Shown in pieces: positions 43,330 through 55,064 of a stretch of 60,000 nucleotides of DNA (positions are counted from its first letter, which is position 1; every line of letters starts with the position of its first letter). This stretch comes from Adiantum capillus-veneris (lineage: Eukaryota; Streptophyta; Polypodiopsida; Polypodiales; Pteridaceae): positions 151,098,945 through 151,158,944 of the forward strand of contig CM043950.1 in assembly GCA_014529385.2 (NCBI GenBank), written 5' to 3'. The position numbers were made by a program, and so were the translations under genes. Under the pieces are notes generated by a model, which did no database searches, had not been told where the DNA came from, and was given only the letters and a program-made list of their open reading frames with translations.

Positions 43330-43850
43330 TTCTCCTGGTTTTTGGGTCAAAATTTGAAGCTTTTGTCGATAATCACACTAAAAATTGTGTTAATTTTTGG
43401 ATTTTCTTAAATAAAAGCTCAAAATATAAGAAGGTGAACTCATTATCTATACATCTTAAAAAAAGATTATGATTTTTTTAATCCCTTTTATTGATTTTTT
43501 ATGAGTTTTCTATTTTATATGATTTTTTTGTAATTTTTTGTGAATGATTTTTAAGTTTTTTTATTTTTTGTGATTTTTAAAACCCTTTTTGATTATTTTT
43601 AATTTTTATAGATTTTTAATTTTTTTAAAAAATCATTTCTATTCTTTTTTTTTTGTATTTTTTTAATATTTTATTTTAGTTTTCATTTTGTGATTTTTTA
43701 ATTAATAAATCTCTTTTCTTAAAATTTTTCTCTTTTTTTTGAATATTTTTTTATTTGGATTTTTGGATTTTTTATTTGTTTTAATTCATTTTTTAAGTAG
43801 ACTAAATTGACTAAAAAACAAAGACAAAAAATAAAACTTATATTTACCTG
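43330..43850. repeat. T-rich low-complexity region
   Basis: Runs of T with GATTTTTT and AATTTTT motifs; no gene on either strand. Confidence 0.7.
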
Positions 43851-45990
43851 GACTCATTTGTTGTGAGATAGAAGTGCACTTCCAGTTGGCGGGGGTTGAC
43901 GTGCACTGACAGCATGGATTGCGGGGCAGCCGGGGCTTGTCAGTGAGAGTGAAGGCGGGGCCAGGTTATGCATGCAGAGGAGGGAGAAGAGAGAGACTGC
44001 AGTGCGCGTTTCTTTTTTCGTTCACATGGGTGGCCTTCATGGCACGGGACAAGAGGGGATTCGTACTTGGCTGCAGCCAAGCGGGGGGGTGGGTGCGTGT
44101 CAATGCTCGAAAAAAACCTAAGTTTAGTCACTTTAGTGTATTCTCATTATCCCACCTACAAATTTTGGAATTTCCCGAATTTTGTATTTGAAGGTGAGAA
44201 AACCTACAATTGTTTGAAAAAATAGTGTAATTCGGTGTAAAAACCTTCAAGTTTTGTCTATTTAGCTCTGTTGTTTCACATATGTAGGTTTGCCAAGTTT
44301 TCGGGAAAAAGTTTTTTTTCAAGCATTGGATGGGGTCTGGCACACAGTACGAGGCTCAGCAGAGGAGTGAAGGCACGCATGTGGGGCAGAGGAGAGTTAA
44401 AGAGAGAGTGAGTGGATGGCAGTGTGAGGGGGAGGGTGGGTTCACACAGATAAGGCAAAAGAAGAAGAAAGAGAATCTTATTGTCGACAAAAACTATCGC
44501 AACCGACCGTAAAGATCTAGTCGACGAAAAATTTTTATGCGCCGAAAGGCACAGCGTTGACCTTGAAACCGGTCCTTTTTTATTATTTATTTTTTTATTC
44601 TCGAACATGCAAAAATACCAAAAATAGGCCGAAAATTAGCCAAAACTCCAAAAATTGCCAGAAAATCCCAAAATTTACCAAAAAAATCCATTTTTTTTAT
44701 AGGAATCTTAGAAAATTATTGTCATTCACAATCAAGCATTGACAACACGCAAAAACATACCAAAATAGAAGTTTTTACCAAAACGCGATACTGTCCACCC
44801 GGTCCCCGAAAATAGGAAAACTCTCAAAACTCGGCCACGGGGGGCACATACGCGAACAAAAGATGTCGTAAATATACACACATGAACTAGCTCTAAAAGA
44901 TCGTAAAATCAAATTAGAATTAACCAAAAAATAACAAAAATTATCCAAAAAATACCCAAAAAAATTATACAAATTCTCCATACATTGAGGAATAGTGTAG
45001 ACAAATAAAATAACGCAACTGACATCAATTCAATTACCTAATAATTTTATCAATAAAATCAAGACTAGACAATTAGAGTGTGTAAATCACTGTTTTGAGC
45101 ACAAAAACGTAGAAATTAATCATTACACACATCAATTATGCAATCAAAATATGAATCAATCATGCAAATTAAACACTTTTTTAAGGGACACACACACTAA
45201 AAAATTGGCACTTTTTACCAATCTTTAGGTGCGCACACAAAAGGATTAAATTTGTCAAATTTGCAATGTGACTTCACAAATCATTAGTTGCGCATCAGCA
45301 CAACACAAATCAATCATCACAATTGATAAATTGTAACTCACACATTGATTTATATGTGCACAAACATGGGCAAAATAGTGCACACACACCTAAAATTAGC
45401 ATACACACACTCAATTAAAATGCACACACACTTGATTTTAGTACACACACACACACACTTGAAATTGACCATCCAAGCATGCAATCAACTCAATTAGGCA
45501 CCCAATTAGCAAGCTACAACCACCAATTAGCAATTGAAACTTGTCAAATCATACGCCACCAAATCTTAAAATTTTTGGCATTATGACAGTGTGAAAATGA
45601 ATAATTGCAAAATTTTCAATCCATAATATCAACATTGCATTGCATCATGGTGGGATTTCTACACAATTCTACACATCCTTAGATTCTAGGAAGGTTGAGA
45701 ATACCACCTTAATTACCTTTCTTTGAAGATCAATTGAATGGTCAAATGCTCTAATCCTTCATAGCAAATTAGTAAGTTATCTAAAATTAGTGAAATTAGG
45801 AAGGGGTTAGTGTGAAATTAGAGTGTATAAATACACAATTGGCAAGATACAATGACACATTAGGGAACTATGAACACAATGCTTCATGCACACACATTCA
45901 AAATCCACAAAAACATAAACACATAAGTGAAATTAGTAGTGAAACTAGTGAGGGAACGCATTTGATTATGCCACAATTACACTAGCGTAG
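43851..45990 (-). mobile_element. non-coding body of the minus-strand LTR element
   Basis: The region runs leftwards from the primer site at 45996-46015 and has no gag or pol similarity. It holds A-rich CCAAAAAT-type repeats (44590-44970) and ACACAC-rich stretches (45180-45480). It is taken as internal sequence of a non-autonomous element because of the primer site, but no second LTR was found to the left, so its left limit is a guess. Confidence 0.35.
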
Positions 45991-45995
45991 GCCAT

Positions 45996-46015
45996 CCTCC
46001 CCGGAAGCGGTGCCA
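45996..46015 (-). other. primer-binding site, tRNA-Asp-like
   Basis: Minus strand reads TGGCACCGCTTCCGGGGAGG, two bases after the LTR. Plant tRNA-Asp would predict TGGCGCCGTTGCCGGGGAT, so there are a few mismatches. Confidence 0.65.
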
Positions 46016-46017
46016 AA

Positions 46018-46941
46018 TGTTGGGGGTCCCATCGTTGCAATAGCTCCAATGACCAACAAAATTGTCAATACGGAGGGATGAGCTACCCGGCTAGGGCATG
46101 GAAATACTCACACGGTTAATGAGCTAATTGTGGCAACACAAATGGTTAACTCTATGAGGTGAGGCTCTCAGCCTATGGAGGAGCTAAGCCGCAATGAAGG
46201 GAAATCTCCATATCCACTTCTTTTCACCTCTAATCAACCCAATCACACACAGTACGATTGCAAGACACACACAACACTAATCCTATCATGCAACACACTA
46301 ATTGCAAGCACACACACATAGATCTATCGAGCACCACACTCCAATCAAACCTACATGCACACACAAGAAAAAGAGGGCAATTACACAATATTAGAGAGGG
46401 ATTAATCACTAATTAGTTAAGATCTAGCTAATCTAAGCATCATAGGCAATCATAAGAAGCATAATAGAGGCATAGTGAAAGAGAATGAATCATTGATTAG
46501 TATTGATCAAGTCTCATGAGCTAGGAGAAGCTCAAGGAATCCATAGCCACACACCTCAAGAGCTCTCACCAAAGAGTGCTCTCAACAAATGAGCTTGAGA
46601 ACCCTAATTTTTTTTACACACTACCTTATATACCTAGGGTAAAAATATGCAAAATCCGGGCACCCAAGGCCTTTACGGCTCCACCACTTACTAGATCTGC
46701 AACCTAGGCATAGTAATTGACCTATTCTTTACAGCTTGGAACTCCCATTGAGCCCGTAACACATTAGAATTATTACAATGGCTTGAAATAAACCGGGAAT
46801 TTACAATACGTGACCATTTTGGGAAAACGTGAAAAATGTGTAACTCCAATCTTTACTAATTCTTCACTTTGATCTTTGATGTGCATTCCTACTTCTTCAG
46901 TATTTAGCAGCTTTTGTTAACGGACCTTGACTCATTTAACA
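46018..46941 (-). mobile_element. 5' LTR, minus orientation (924 bp)
   Basis: Minus-strand ends are TGTTAAATGAGTCAAGG... and ...GGGACCCCCAACA. The inner end abuts the primer site. A TATATAAGG box lies at 46632-46624 on the minus strand. The first 55 bases resemble the LTR start at 55891, and the last 74 match 1-74. It sits directly against plus-strand gag coding at 46942, so it is an insertion into that older element. Confidence 0.75.
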
Positions 46942-49061
46942 AGCATCTATGATGCCTTGGGTCTTGAAATCATAGAAGCTCATATCATAGGAGACCCATG
47001 GGATAGACAATATCAGGGCAAGGATAATGCTATTTACAGCTTAACTTGAGAAATAATTTGTCATGTTTCAAGAAGATACATAGAAAACTATGTAGAAGGT
47101 TTACAAATGCCAAACATCAACATTGCTACCCAAAGTGTAGCTTCACAATCTCAAAAGGTGAGACTAAATCAGAGCCAAATAGTTTTGAACTCTTACAATG
47201 AAGCAGGCTAAAGTGATCACCCTAAGAAGGGGGGAGCTGTAAATCCATCAAGCTCCTTTTATGTACCAAGAAATGCTACCCCAGTTAGAAGCCCTAAAGC
47301 CTCTAATCAACAATCCCCTTCAAGGTAGAAACCATTGAAAGATCATATGGTTGTTGGAAGTTTCCAATTGCATTAAGAAGAGAATGAGGGCTATGAGGGC
47401 CTCTTTATTTGGCAGTTTAAGGAAGTCAACCTTTAGTATTAAGAAAGTAGTCAAAAGACAACTTTTGAATTCAAACAAGAAAAACGGCTAGTTTATTTGA
47501 ATTCAAAAATTTTCCCCAAAATGAAATTTAAAATCTAGCGAGTAAAACCATATCATGTAGCATATCTATGGAAAGAGCTCGATGCGTAGATTGCAGATCT
47601 ACGATCTCCACTCATATCGGAGATCATATGTGGAGTTATGGAAGGCCGAAAATCCTAAAACTTTCCACCTCCTTTTTGGGAGAAAAGTGCATGCTTTGAC
47701 CACTCTTACACATAGGTTTACACAAGGTCATGATCTTGCTGATATTCGTAACCATGCGCATCTTGATATGCATATGTGAGCTTGGTCACATGTAGCTGTT
47801 TGAACACTATGGACTTTGTCGGTTTTTGACTTTGATTTGTGGAGATCAGTTGAAACTTCTGTCCTTGATGAGCTTCATAGAGGAATTTATCTGCAGATTT
47901 TGATGAAATCTGGGTCCATTAGGAAGATAATGGGGTGTAGACGGGCCTCTTTATTTTCCATGAGCTTATGGAGGGGATTAACATTTTGACGAATAGGTGT
48001 ACGCCCTCTATGGATGGTAAGAATGAAGTCAAAGACTATCTGAAGATGATGCAAAGCCTCAAGCTGCCAAAACAGGTACAAAATAGTCAAAGTCAATGGG
48101 AGCAAAAGTCCAGAAAGCTACACAAAGGTCACCACCAAAATCTCCTCCGAAGAGACAGATTCTTCCAGAAAGTACAATGGATCTATTAAGATCAAGATTT
48201 ACTTAGATGCAAGTAGACAATGCTCAACAATCGCAGAAACTTGCAATATTACAACCAATGGAGTCAACATCAACAGAAGCACATGGTCAAAGCAAAGAGA
48301 ATGTAGATAAAGCTCAGCCAAAGGACACTGCCACAACAAAAGCAGTCAATTCAAACACAAATCTTGAGACAATCAAGTGAAACATTGTTGGTGAAAAGGA
48401 AGAAAAGCTGTCAAGAGACATAAAGCTAGACAAGAACCTCATGTCCTTTCGCACTTGGAAAAGATGTGGCCAAGCACAACTGGAAGATTCTCCTGAATTT
48501 GTGTGCATATATGGAGACAAACGAGGGGAATGCTGGGGAATCATCTCTACCACCATTGAAAGTAAGTTCACAGATCATCATAGCTCAATGTCACATGACC
48601 ACAACAAAAGATATGCCAGACCATATCATAATGGGAATGCAATAGCGCAGAAGATGTTAGAGATATAGAATGTAAACATGACGGAGTCATCAGAGACAAC
48701 AAAGAATGAAGACCAAGAATGGCCACTCGTGGATGACAATACAAAGTTCTCATACACAGTTAAAATGGAGACTTATATCAAAGCAAATCCTATTGAAGAT
48801 GATTCATCTCCATCAATCAAAACTTCAGAAGAGCTTAAAGAAAATCAGGCAATATCAAGTGCAGATCAAACAGAGCAAAGAGCAACCACGGAAGCTATTG
48901 AGCAAAGAATGCCATCAAAGCCAGAAGTTAAGAAGAACAGAGTTGCAGAAAACCAAGAAGCAATAGGAAGTCCAAAGATCCAAACATTGCCAGTCAACTC
49001 AGCTGATGTAAATCAGATTGGAAATCAGAGTCTCAAGTCACCCTCCACAGAGACACAATTA
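46942..49061 (+). pseudogene. gag-like remnant of an LTR element, 5' part
   Basis: From the LTR junction a frame reads IYDALGLEIIEAHIIGDPWD and continues, with stops, through YIENYVEGLQMPNINIATQS. Later blocks are FYVPRNATPVRSPKA, DHMVVGSFQLH, and around 47970 INILTNRCTPSMDGKNEVKD. The last part (48678-49061) is open, hydrophilic and rich in Glu, Lys and Ser, ending at the insertion point. No zinc knuckle is seen. The protease-like stretch beyond the inserted element (54400 on) continues the same frame, which supports a gag-protease polyprotein. Family is uncertain, probably Ty3-like. Confidence 0.45.
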
Positions 49062-49066
49062 GATCA
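49062..49066. repeat. target-site duplication, left
   Basis: GATCA, identical to 54395-54399. Confidence 0.9.
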
Positions 49067-49249
49067 TGTTATAGAATTGATATATTATTATTTATTGCAG
49101 CTGACAGGTAGAAAAGACTAGACCCAGCTTGGCCTATGCGAATGGATATGTATATCATGTACATTTTATTATTCAAGTGATCTTTTATGAGCTTTGGCCA
49201 TTTATGACCGGCAGGCCAGTTTGTAACCAATTTGACCATTCAAGAAATC

Positions 49250-49256
49250 TATAAAA
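49250..49256 (+). promoter_or_regulatory. LTR TATA box
   Basis: TATAAAA in the 5' LTR; the 3' LTR has TATATAA in the same place. Confidence 0.6.
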
Positions 49257-49262
49257 CAAATA

Positions 49263-49293
49263 CGTGCAAGAGGGAAATGGTCACTCTTGCACG
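49263..49293. other. hairpin at the LTR transcription start
   Basis: CGTGCAAGAG...CTCTTGCACG, 10 bp perfect arms extendable to 13 with one mismatch. Repeated at 54105-54135, and at 13950-13980 where all 13 pairs match. Confidence 0.8.
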
Positions 49294-49553
49294 GGGGGAG
49301 ATTGCACCCAGTGTCTGTGTTGCTCTTCTTATCTCTCCCCTCTTCTCTCTCACCGTGCCGGCATAGCACTCCGCTCTAGGAGGTGCGCCTACACGTGTTC
49401 TTTCACTCTCTATCGCTCTCTATCTCTCTCTGTCCACGTATATCATCGATTATGTGCTCGTGGATGCGTGAGGTATGCAGATCTATCGCTTTATTGTCTG
49501 TGGTGTGTTATTTTACGTATTTTGCAGGCCTTCCACGCTCCCGACTGTAGCAG

Positions 49554-49565
49554 TGGTATCAGAGC
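49554..49565 (+). other. primer-binding site, initiator tRNA-Met
   Basis: TGGTATCAGAGC one base after the LTR. Confidence 0.93.
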
Positions 49566-51070
49566 CGAGGCTATGCTCCTAGACTGAACAATCTGAGAAG
49601 CAATAGCTAAGTGGTTTTTCTTTCTTATGTTTGCAGATTTTGCTAATTGCTTCACTTAATGTTGATTGCATGATACAATTAATGTTTTTTGGTCGAAATT
49701 TAAGAGAGTCCTTTCTTTATCACCATAATTTAGTGCTTGTTAATGTAAATATTGTGTTAATTAAACACAAAAAAAAAACATGGATTAAACTAAAAATCAT
49801 GTCGAGATGATTAGTGACGACAAAGAGGAGTAATACATAGCCTTTAGTAGGTCGATATTAAAGAGAGAAGAATCTTACTCGAGAGGGCTTAGCGACAGTT
49901 TACATTATAGGATTACGAGGCAACATTTTAAGCTTTTACAAAGGTTAAACGGCTTAGACAAGAATACCGGATCAGAAGATTAAGAATTCCAAGTGAACTT
50001 TTGATGTTGTGTTTAGACTTGAGCCCGGGATGATGAAGAGGAGAGAGTTATAATCATAATCGTTAGCAGGAATCAACGCATGCCTGTTGTGGAAAAACCC
50101 CATATGCGACTGCCTTGGTTGCCATTGCTCGAGGAAGAATAGAGGTGTTCACTCGTTGCAATTATTGGAGGTTGGCCTTACTAGAGTACCGCACAAGCCA
50201 AGCCTGGTAGTAGTCGTCAACAACCAGTGACCTCCGTAAGCTGCCATGCACGAACCTCATCCTTCCATTAGTGTGTGGAGCACTAAACCTACGGTTTGGA
50301 GTTGTCAAACTTCACCTCCCATTATTTTAGTTGGCTTGCACGCTTTAATATTATTTCACTAATGGCGTTTTGCAAGAATTGCATGCGCTACAGCCTCAGC
50401 GTGACCACTAATACCTGCAGTGCCACCACAAACTTTTCTCTCTCTCTCTCTTACTCTCTCCCTCGCAACTTTCCCCATGCAGCCACAGGTATCACTCTCA
50501 ACCAACCGCTATCTTTCTTTGCCTGCTCTTAGTCAACCAGTGTTTCTTACACTCTCTCTCACCCAATCGAAGTTCGCACGCTCTTTCTCTCATTCTCAGG
50601 GCTCCTGTTCGGCCAGCCGCCATGCAGCCTCATAAAATGGTGGGTCTTGAGAGCATGGCAGTCATTATCAAATAGTGCCCCTACCCTTCGCATGGCCCCT
50701 TTCCCACCAACCCCAACCAGTGTCTCACACACGCTATGCAGTTGTATTGCATTAACCACCACCCCAAATAGTTGTATTGCATTGTGGCACTCTTACTGTA
50801 TTGGCTACTCAGCCCAGTTTTTTCTTTTACACTCTCTCTCTCTCTTACTTTCTCTATCATTGCTTCTTTCTCCTGCGGTTTTCCAGCCACATACGACGCT
50901 CATCAGTTGCACAAAGCATGCCCTCTCCCTCAAGCCGCCATGCAAGCTTGGAGCCGTAGAAGCATAGCCACACACGCCTATCTATTTCTCTTTCTGCTCT
51001 CCCTCTACCGCATTCTCATGCACAACCACCCCCCCCACAACAACTCTCGCTCGGTCACCCCCCCTCCGTG

Positions 51071-51555
51071 TACTTAGGTTTTGGCTTGGAAGGTGTTAAT
51101 GACAGCTGGGATGACCAAACTCTTTGGGCCTGCTTTTGGAATACCTTGAAACTCCCATGCCCCAACCTCCTTAGGCCGGCCAGGGATCCACAGGAAGAGT
51201 GCAAGGCAGTACAGTTCATCTTGCTCTCTCTGAAGGAAAACTGCTGACACCTGTAACAATCATCGTTGATGAAACAGATTCCCTCATCCAATTGCCTTCT
51301 GCTTGCATCGATCTGTTATTCCATGTAACTAGAGGGATGAAATGTAAACCAAACAGATACAATACTTATGGTTTTCTCTCTCATTCATTAAAGCTCAATA
51401 TCATAAGCGCGTGTAGCATGCACTGTGAGGTGGTCGTGACCATGAAGCGAGATCTACTCCAAGCAGACTTTCTCCTTTATCTCATGATCATGTGCTCACT
51501 TCAACAACATTTCGCCTGGATGCTATATTGTATTTACTACAACAGGAAGCATTGA
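51071..51555 (+). other. possible captured gene fragment
   Basis: After an acceptor-like TACTTAG one frame reads GLEGVNDSWDDQTLWACFWN and RPARDPQEECKAVQ; in the next frame it continues as TVHLALSEGKLLTPV and VDETDSLIQLPSACIDLLF. Composition is protein-like, unlike the surroundings, but I recognise no family and there is a frame change. Chance cannot be excluded. Confidence 0.25.
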
Positions 51556-53284
51556 TGACGTTCTTCAGCGAGCAATGCACTACTTTCTTGCACAACACCC
51601 GATGCCATTTATCCTCAGTCATCAACAATGATGATGAAGATTTTAGTGTGATGTTTTCAGGTTTTTTTTTTCTTTTTTCATTTAAGTTTTTCAATTTACT
51701 TCATTTATTTTAGTACCCAAACATTGTTTTAGATCCACAAGGATTGTATCAGCTTGGACTCAGAGGAAATTTTGGCATTTTGAAGCCTATTAATATAACA
51801 TTTCATTTAATTTCTTTCTCTATCTCTCTCTCCACATTGATGATGCATAACCAATTACCCTCTCTCTTACCTACACGCCCACAAGCTTTGTACAAGACCC
51901 AATATACTCGTGTAGGTTTACGATCAATGCAATTTGACCATTGAAAAGCCTTCTTGTCAATCATGTGTATCTGTTGCTAACGAAAGGTAGGAAAAATCTC
52001 TGGTAGATTGCCCCCATAAGGCAAGAAATCATGTTTCATTTGGTATCGCTTTGCAGATTACAATGAGACTTATCATGTCTCGTCTCGAGGGATACTCGAC
52101 TTGTTATTCGGCTATCCGTGCTCACCCAGATCTAACAAAAATAATAATAAATAAATCTTATTAGTATGTCGTTGTTGTGATTTTGTTTTGTCTTTGCATA
52201 CTCTCAAGCTGTAATATTCAAGATTTCCTAGTGAAAGTAGTCACAAATTGAACACCATTTTCTAGTCCTTGGTAAGTTCTAATTGTTTGTTCTAGTGAGT
52301 CTATATGGTATATCACAACATATTTGCTGACCTTCAACAAAAAACAATAATTTGAAATGAAATAACGATCAAATATGACCATGGTAAGGCTTTACTAAAG
52401 CTTTTAAACGTAAAGTTATTATCTTTGATGGGCACAAATACTCATTTTCTATTACATTTTGTTACAAATGATAGTCCAAAACTTCTTAACATTGTTATAT
52501 TTCTAAATTTCAATGGATTGCTTTGATAGAGCTTGCCAAAGTATACACAATTGTCATTATTTATTTCACGATTCAAAAGATACAAGTAGTGACACTGCTA
52601 ACTTTTCAACCTCAATCCTTGCCCAGTACCATAGACCACCCTGTCGAGCAAGATAAGTCCTTTCCTACTTTTATATGTCACGGTCTACATTTGTATAGAA
52701 AGAACCAAGACTGGTGGACTTAAAAGGTACTATCTAGCCTAAACTCTTAATAAGCACTTCATTTGTTAAGTATGCTAACTTTCTTGTCTACAACTGCCTA
52801 AGCACAAGTTGCTCTACAATAACTTGCACTTCGTTCTTGTATTTTTTGGTTAGTGACACTAGTTGACCTATGCTATTTCATTAGAACTGCAAAAATTTCC
52901 TTTCCATTCAGTTGCCTCACATTTGTCTTAATTGTCTACTAATCCCTTCTATAGTTATCATTGCAAGTTCATGACCAATTATTAACCTCACGCTAACACA
53001 TTTTGAAACTTTTAGCTATACTTTGGTGTAAGTTTGCTAGTTGCAGCACTTGTACCCGTTTCCATGCGCCAACAATGGTATATATATTTTCAAATACAGT
53101 ATACCCTCCTGGGATTTTCATTGAGATAATTTAGCTATGCAGCTACTCATGTGAGCTAAGGTACTCTGGGATAGTAAACAACAGTTTGTAAGTACCCTCC
53201 TACTCAAACACACTCCACATTGATGTTACACCTGTGATAAATGTTATATTTTTATGTCTCGCCTAGTCCATTGGTCACAAACAC

Positions 53285-53483
53285 ACAGATTCGCCGGTTT
53301 AGGCAGTGTGTAGATAATCATCTTTTTGCAGATTCGCCGATTTAGGCAGCACATTGATAAATTGCAGATTCATGATTTTTAAATAGTATCAAATGTAGAT
53401 TCACAAATTTAGGCAGCATTAGTGTAGATTAGCCGATTTAGGCAGCACGTCTTATTGGTGTAGATTCGTCGATTTAGGCAACA
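53285..53483. repeat. GTAGATTCGCCGATTTAGGCAGC minisatellite
   Basis: About six copies of TAGATTCGCCGATTTAGGCA with spacers of 10-35 bp (starting near 53287, 53328, 53397, 53427 and 53459, one more degenerate). Confidence 0.8.
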
Positions 53484-53714
53484 CCACTCACAAAATCATG
53501 CTGCAGTGGTTGGCCACCACTGCAACTGGTATGATTTTGTTACCCAGGTATATAATGAAAGTGATTTGGATTTGGACTTATACTATGGAATTGGAATTTG
53601 ATTGGGATTTGGTATGTGGTGATTATTATGGCAGTGTTTATGTGATGAGATTTGACATTATGAGATTGATGATGAGTGTGACCAATGATATCGTGATTCA
53701 TCAAGGTATGACAT

Positions 53715-53758
53715 ATACTACTTATTCTAGTGGTATGGGACACTAGAATAGGTAGTAT
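53715..53758. other. 17 bp inverted repeat
   Basis: ATACTACTTATTCTAGT and ACTAGAATAGGTAGTAT pair at 16 of 17 positions around a 10 bp loop, 150 bp before the 3' LTR. Confidence 0.75.
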
Positions 53759-53908
53759 GTGGATGACGGCAGGCATAAGCAATGTTGTCTAATTTTATGG
53801 ACTTTGTTTTACTATTTGATACAGATTTCTAATCATTATTTTTGACAAGTATTGTTTGCAGATTTTTATCTTCGCAACTGAGGACAATTGCTTTCCAACG
53901 GAGAGGTA

Positions 53909-54394
53909 TGTTATAGAATTGATATTTTATTATTTATTGCAGCTGACAGGTAGAAAAGACTAGACCCAGCTTGGCCTATGCGAATGGATATGTATATCAT
54001 GTACATTTTATTATTCAAGTGCTCTTTTATGAGCTTTGGGCATTTATGACTGGCCGGCCAGTTTGTAACCAATTTGACCATTCAAGAAATCTATATAACA
54101 AATACGTGCAAGAGGGAAATGGTCACTCTTGCACGGGGGGAGATTGCACCCAGTGTCTGCGTTGCTCTTCTTATCTCTCCCCTCTTCTCTCTCACCGTGT
54201 CGGCGTAGCACTCCGCTCTAGGAGGTGCGCCTACACGTGTTCTTTCACTCTCTATTGCTCTCTATCTCTCTCTGTCCTCGTATATCGTCGATTATGTGCT
54301 CGTGGATGCGTCAGGTATGCAGATCTATCGCTTTATTGTCTGTAGTTTGTTATTTTACGTATTTTGCAGGCCTTCTGCGCTCTCGACTGTAGCA
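53909..54394 (+). mobile_element. 3' LTR of the non-coding element
   Basis: Same length and ends as the 5' LTR; followed by the GATCA duplication. Confidence 0.93.
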
Positions 54395-54760
54395 GATCAA
54401 GATGAGACCATGGCAAAAGAACGACAAAAATATTCAATAGAACCAACACTGAGAATAGTTGTAGTTCTGAGCAATACAAAAGGAGCAAGTGTCAGATGCA
54501 ATGCTCTATTGGATAAAGAAGCGAAGTGCAATATAGTTGTAGAAAACATCCTGAGTATTGTAGAGATTACTAAAGACCAGCCAGATAATAAAGAAATCAT
54601 GGGTAAGGCTACAAGCCAAGAAGAAATGGTTGCTACCCTTAACATCCAAAATCATGAAGAGTAGGTAAAGTTTCAGGTGAAGCCTTCAAAGGAAATGCTT
54701 GCAGATGTCATCCTTCGACATCAGTGGTTAGCTAGACCAACACAAGGCCTACAAAGAAGA
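54395..54760 (+). pseudogene. gag-protease remnant, 3' part
   Basis: Beyond the duplication the interrupted element resumes: LRIVVVLSNTKGASVRCNAL followed by LDKEAKCNIV, which has the shape of a retropepsin active-site region (usually LLDTGA or LVDGGA), but the catalytic Asp-Thr/Ser-Gly is degraded to LDKEA. The frame stops at 54662, then EMLADVILRHQWLARP continues. No reverse transcriptase or integrase follows. Confidence 0.45.
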
Positions 54761-54764
54761 TAAA

Positions 54765-55064
54765 ATGCTAATACTCTCTTTTGCAAGAGGTATCCAACAA
54801 CATTTACAGGTACCATTCATGCTAGATTCAGAGTTGTGGAAGTCACAAGAATTTAAGACAAATATTGTAGACAAAGGTAAAGCTAAAGTGGAACTTCCAC
54901 CGATTAGCAAAGAAGGTGTGACAGCATATGCCACTACATCAAAAAACCCTCATGGATCAGCTTCTTCAAGCAAGAAAGGCTTTCAAAACTTCAAGACAAC
55001 TGCTGACCCAACTGAAACCTCTAAGGAGACACCCAGAGGCTTATTCTCAAGTTGGAAGTGTTGA
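54765..55064 (+). pseudogene. linker-like remnant after protease
   Basis: An open frame with QQHLQVPFMLDSELWKSQEF and a Ser/Thr/Lys-rich tail. It probably belongs to the same element; function not recognised. Confidence 0.3.

Larger units (their letters stand above)
49067..49552 (+). mobile_element. 5' LTR of the non-coding element
   Basis: TGTTATAG...TGTAGCA. TATA box TATAAAA at 49250-49256. A hairpin covers 49263-49293, where transcription should start. Confidence 0.93.
49566..53908. other. interior of the non-coding LTR element
   Basis: No retroelement protein domains in six frames. CT-rich between 50430 and 51000. Possible captured coding lies at 51071-51255 and onward, listed separately. 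A minisatellite (53285-53483) and a hairpin (53715-53758) lie near the 3' end. Confidence 0.6.
49067..54394 (+). mobile_element. non-coding LTR retrotransposon, complete (5328 bp)
   Basis: Two 486 bp LTRs, an initiator tRNA-Met primer site after the first, a purine-rich GGAGAGGTA before the second, and a perfect GATCA target duplication. The 4.36 kb interior has no gag or pol on either strand, so it depends on another element for movement (LARD-like). The LTRs differ at about 18 positions by eye. It interrupts a gag-protease remnant. The solo LTR at 13689-14179 is the same family. Confidence 0.92.

Noticed and set aside
43919-44225. GC-rich frames of 85-90 codons
   Set aside because: No similarity to a known domain, overlapping in three frames, and bounded by low-complexity DNA; insufficient support for a gene.
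50296-51077. Overlapping plus-strand frames as genes
   Set aside because: CT-rich low-complexity DNA inside a non-coding LTR element; no domain and no consistent frame.
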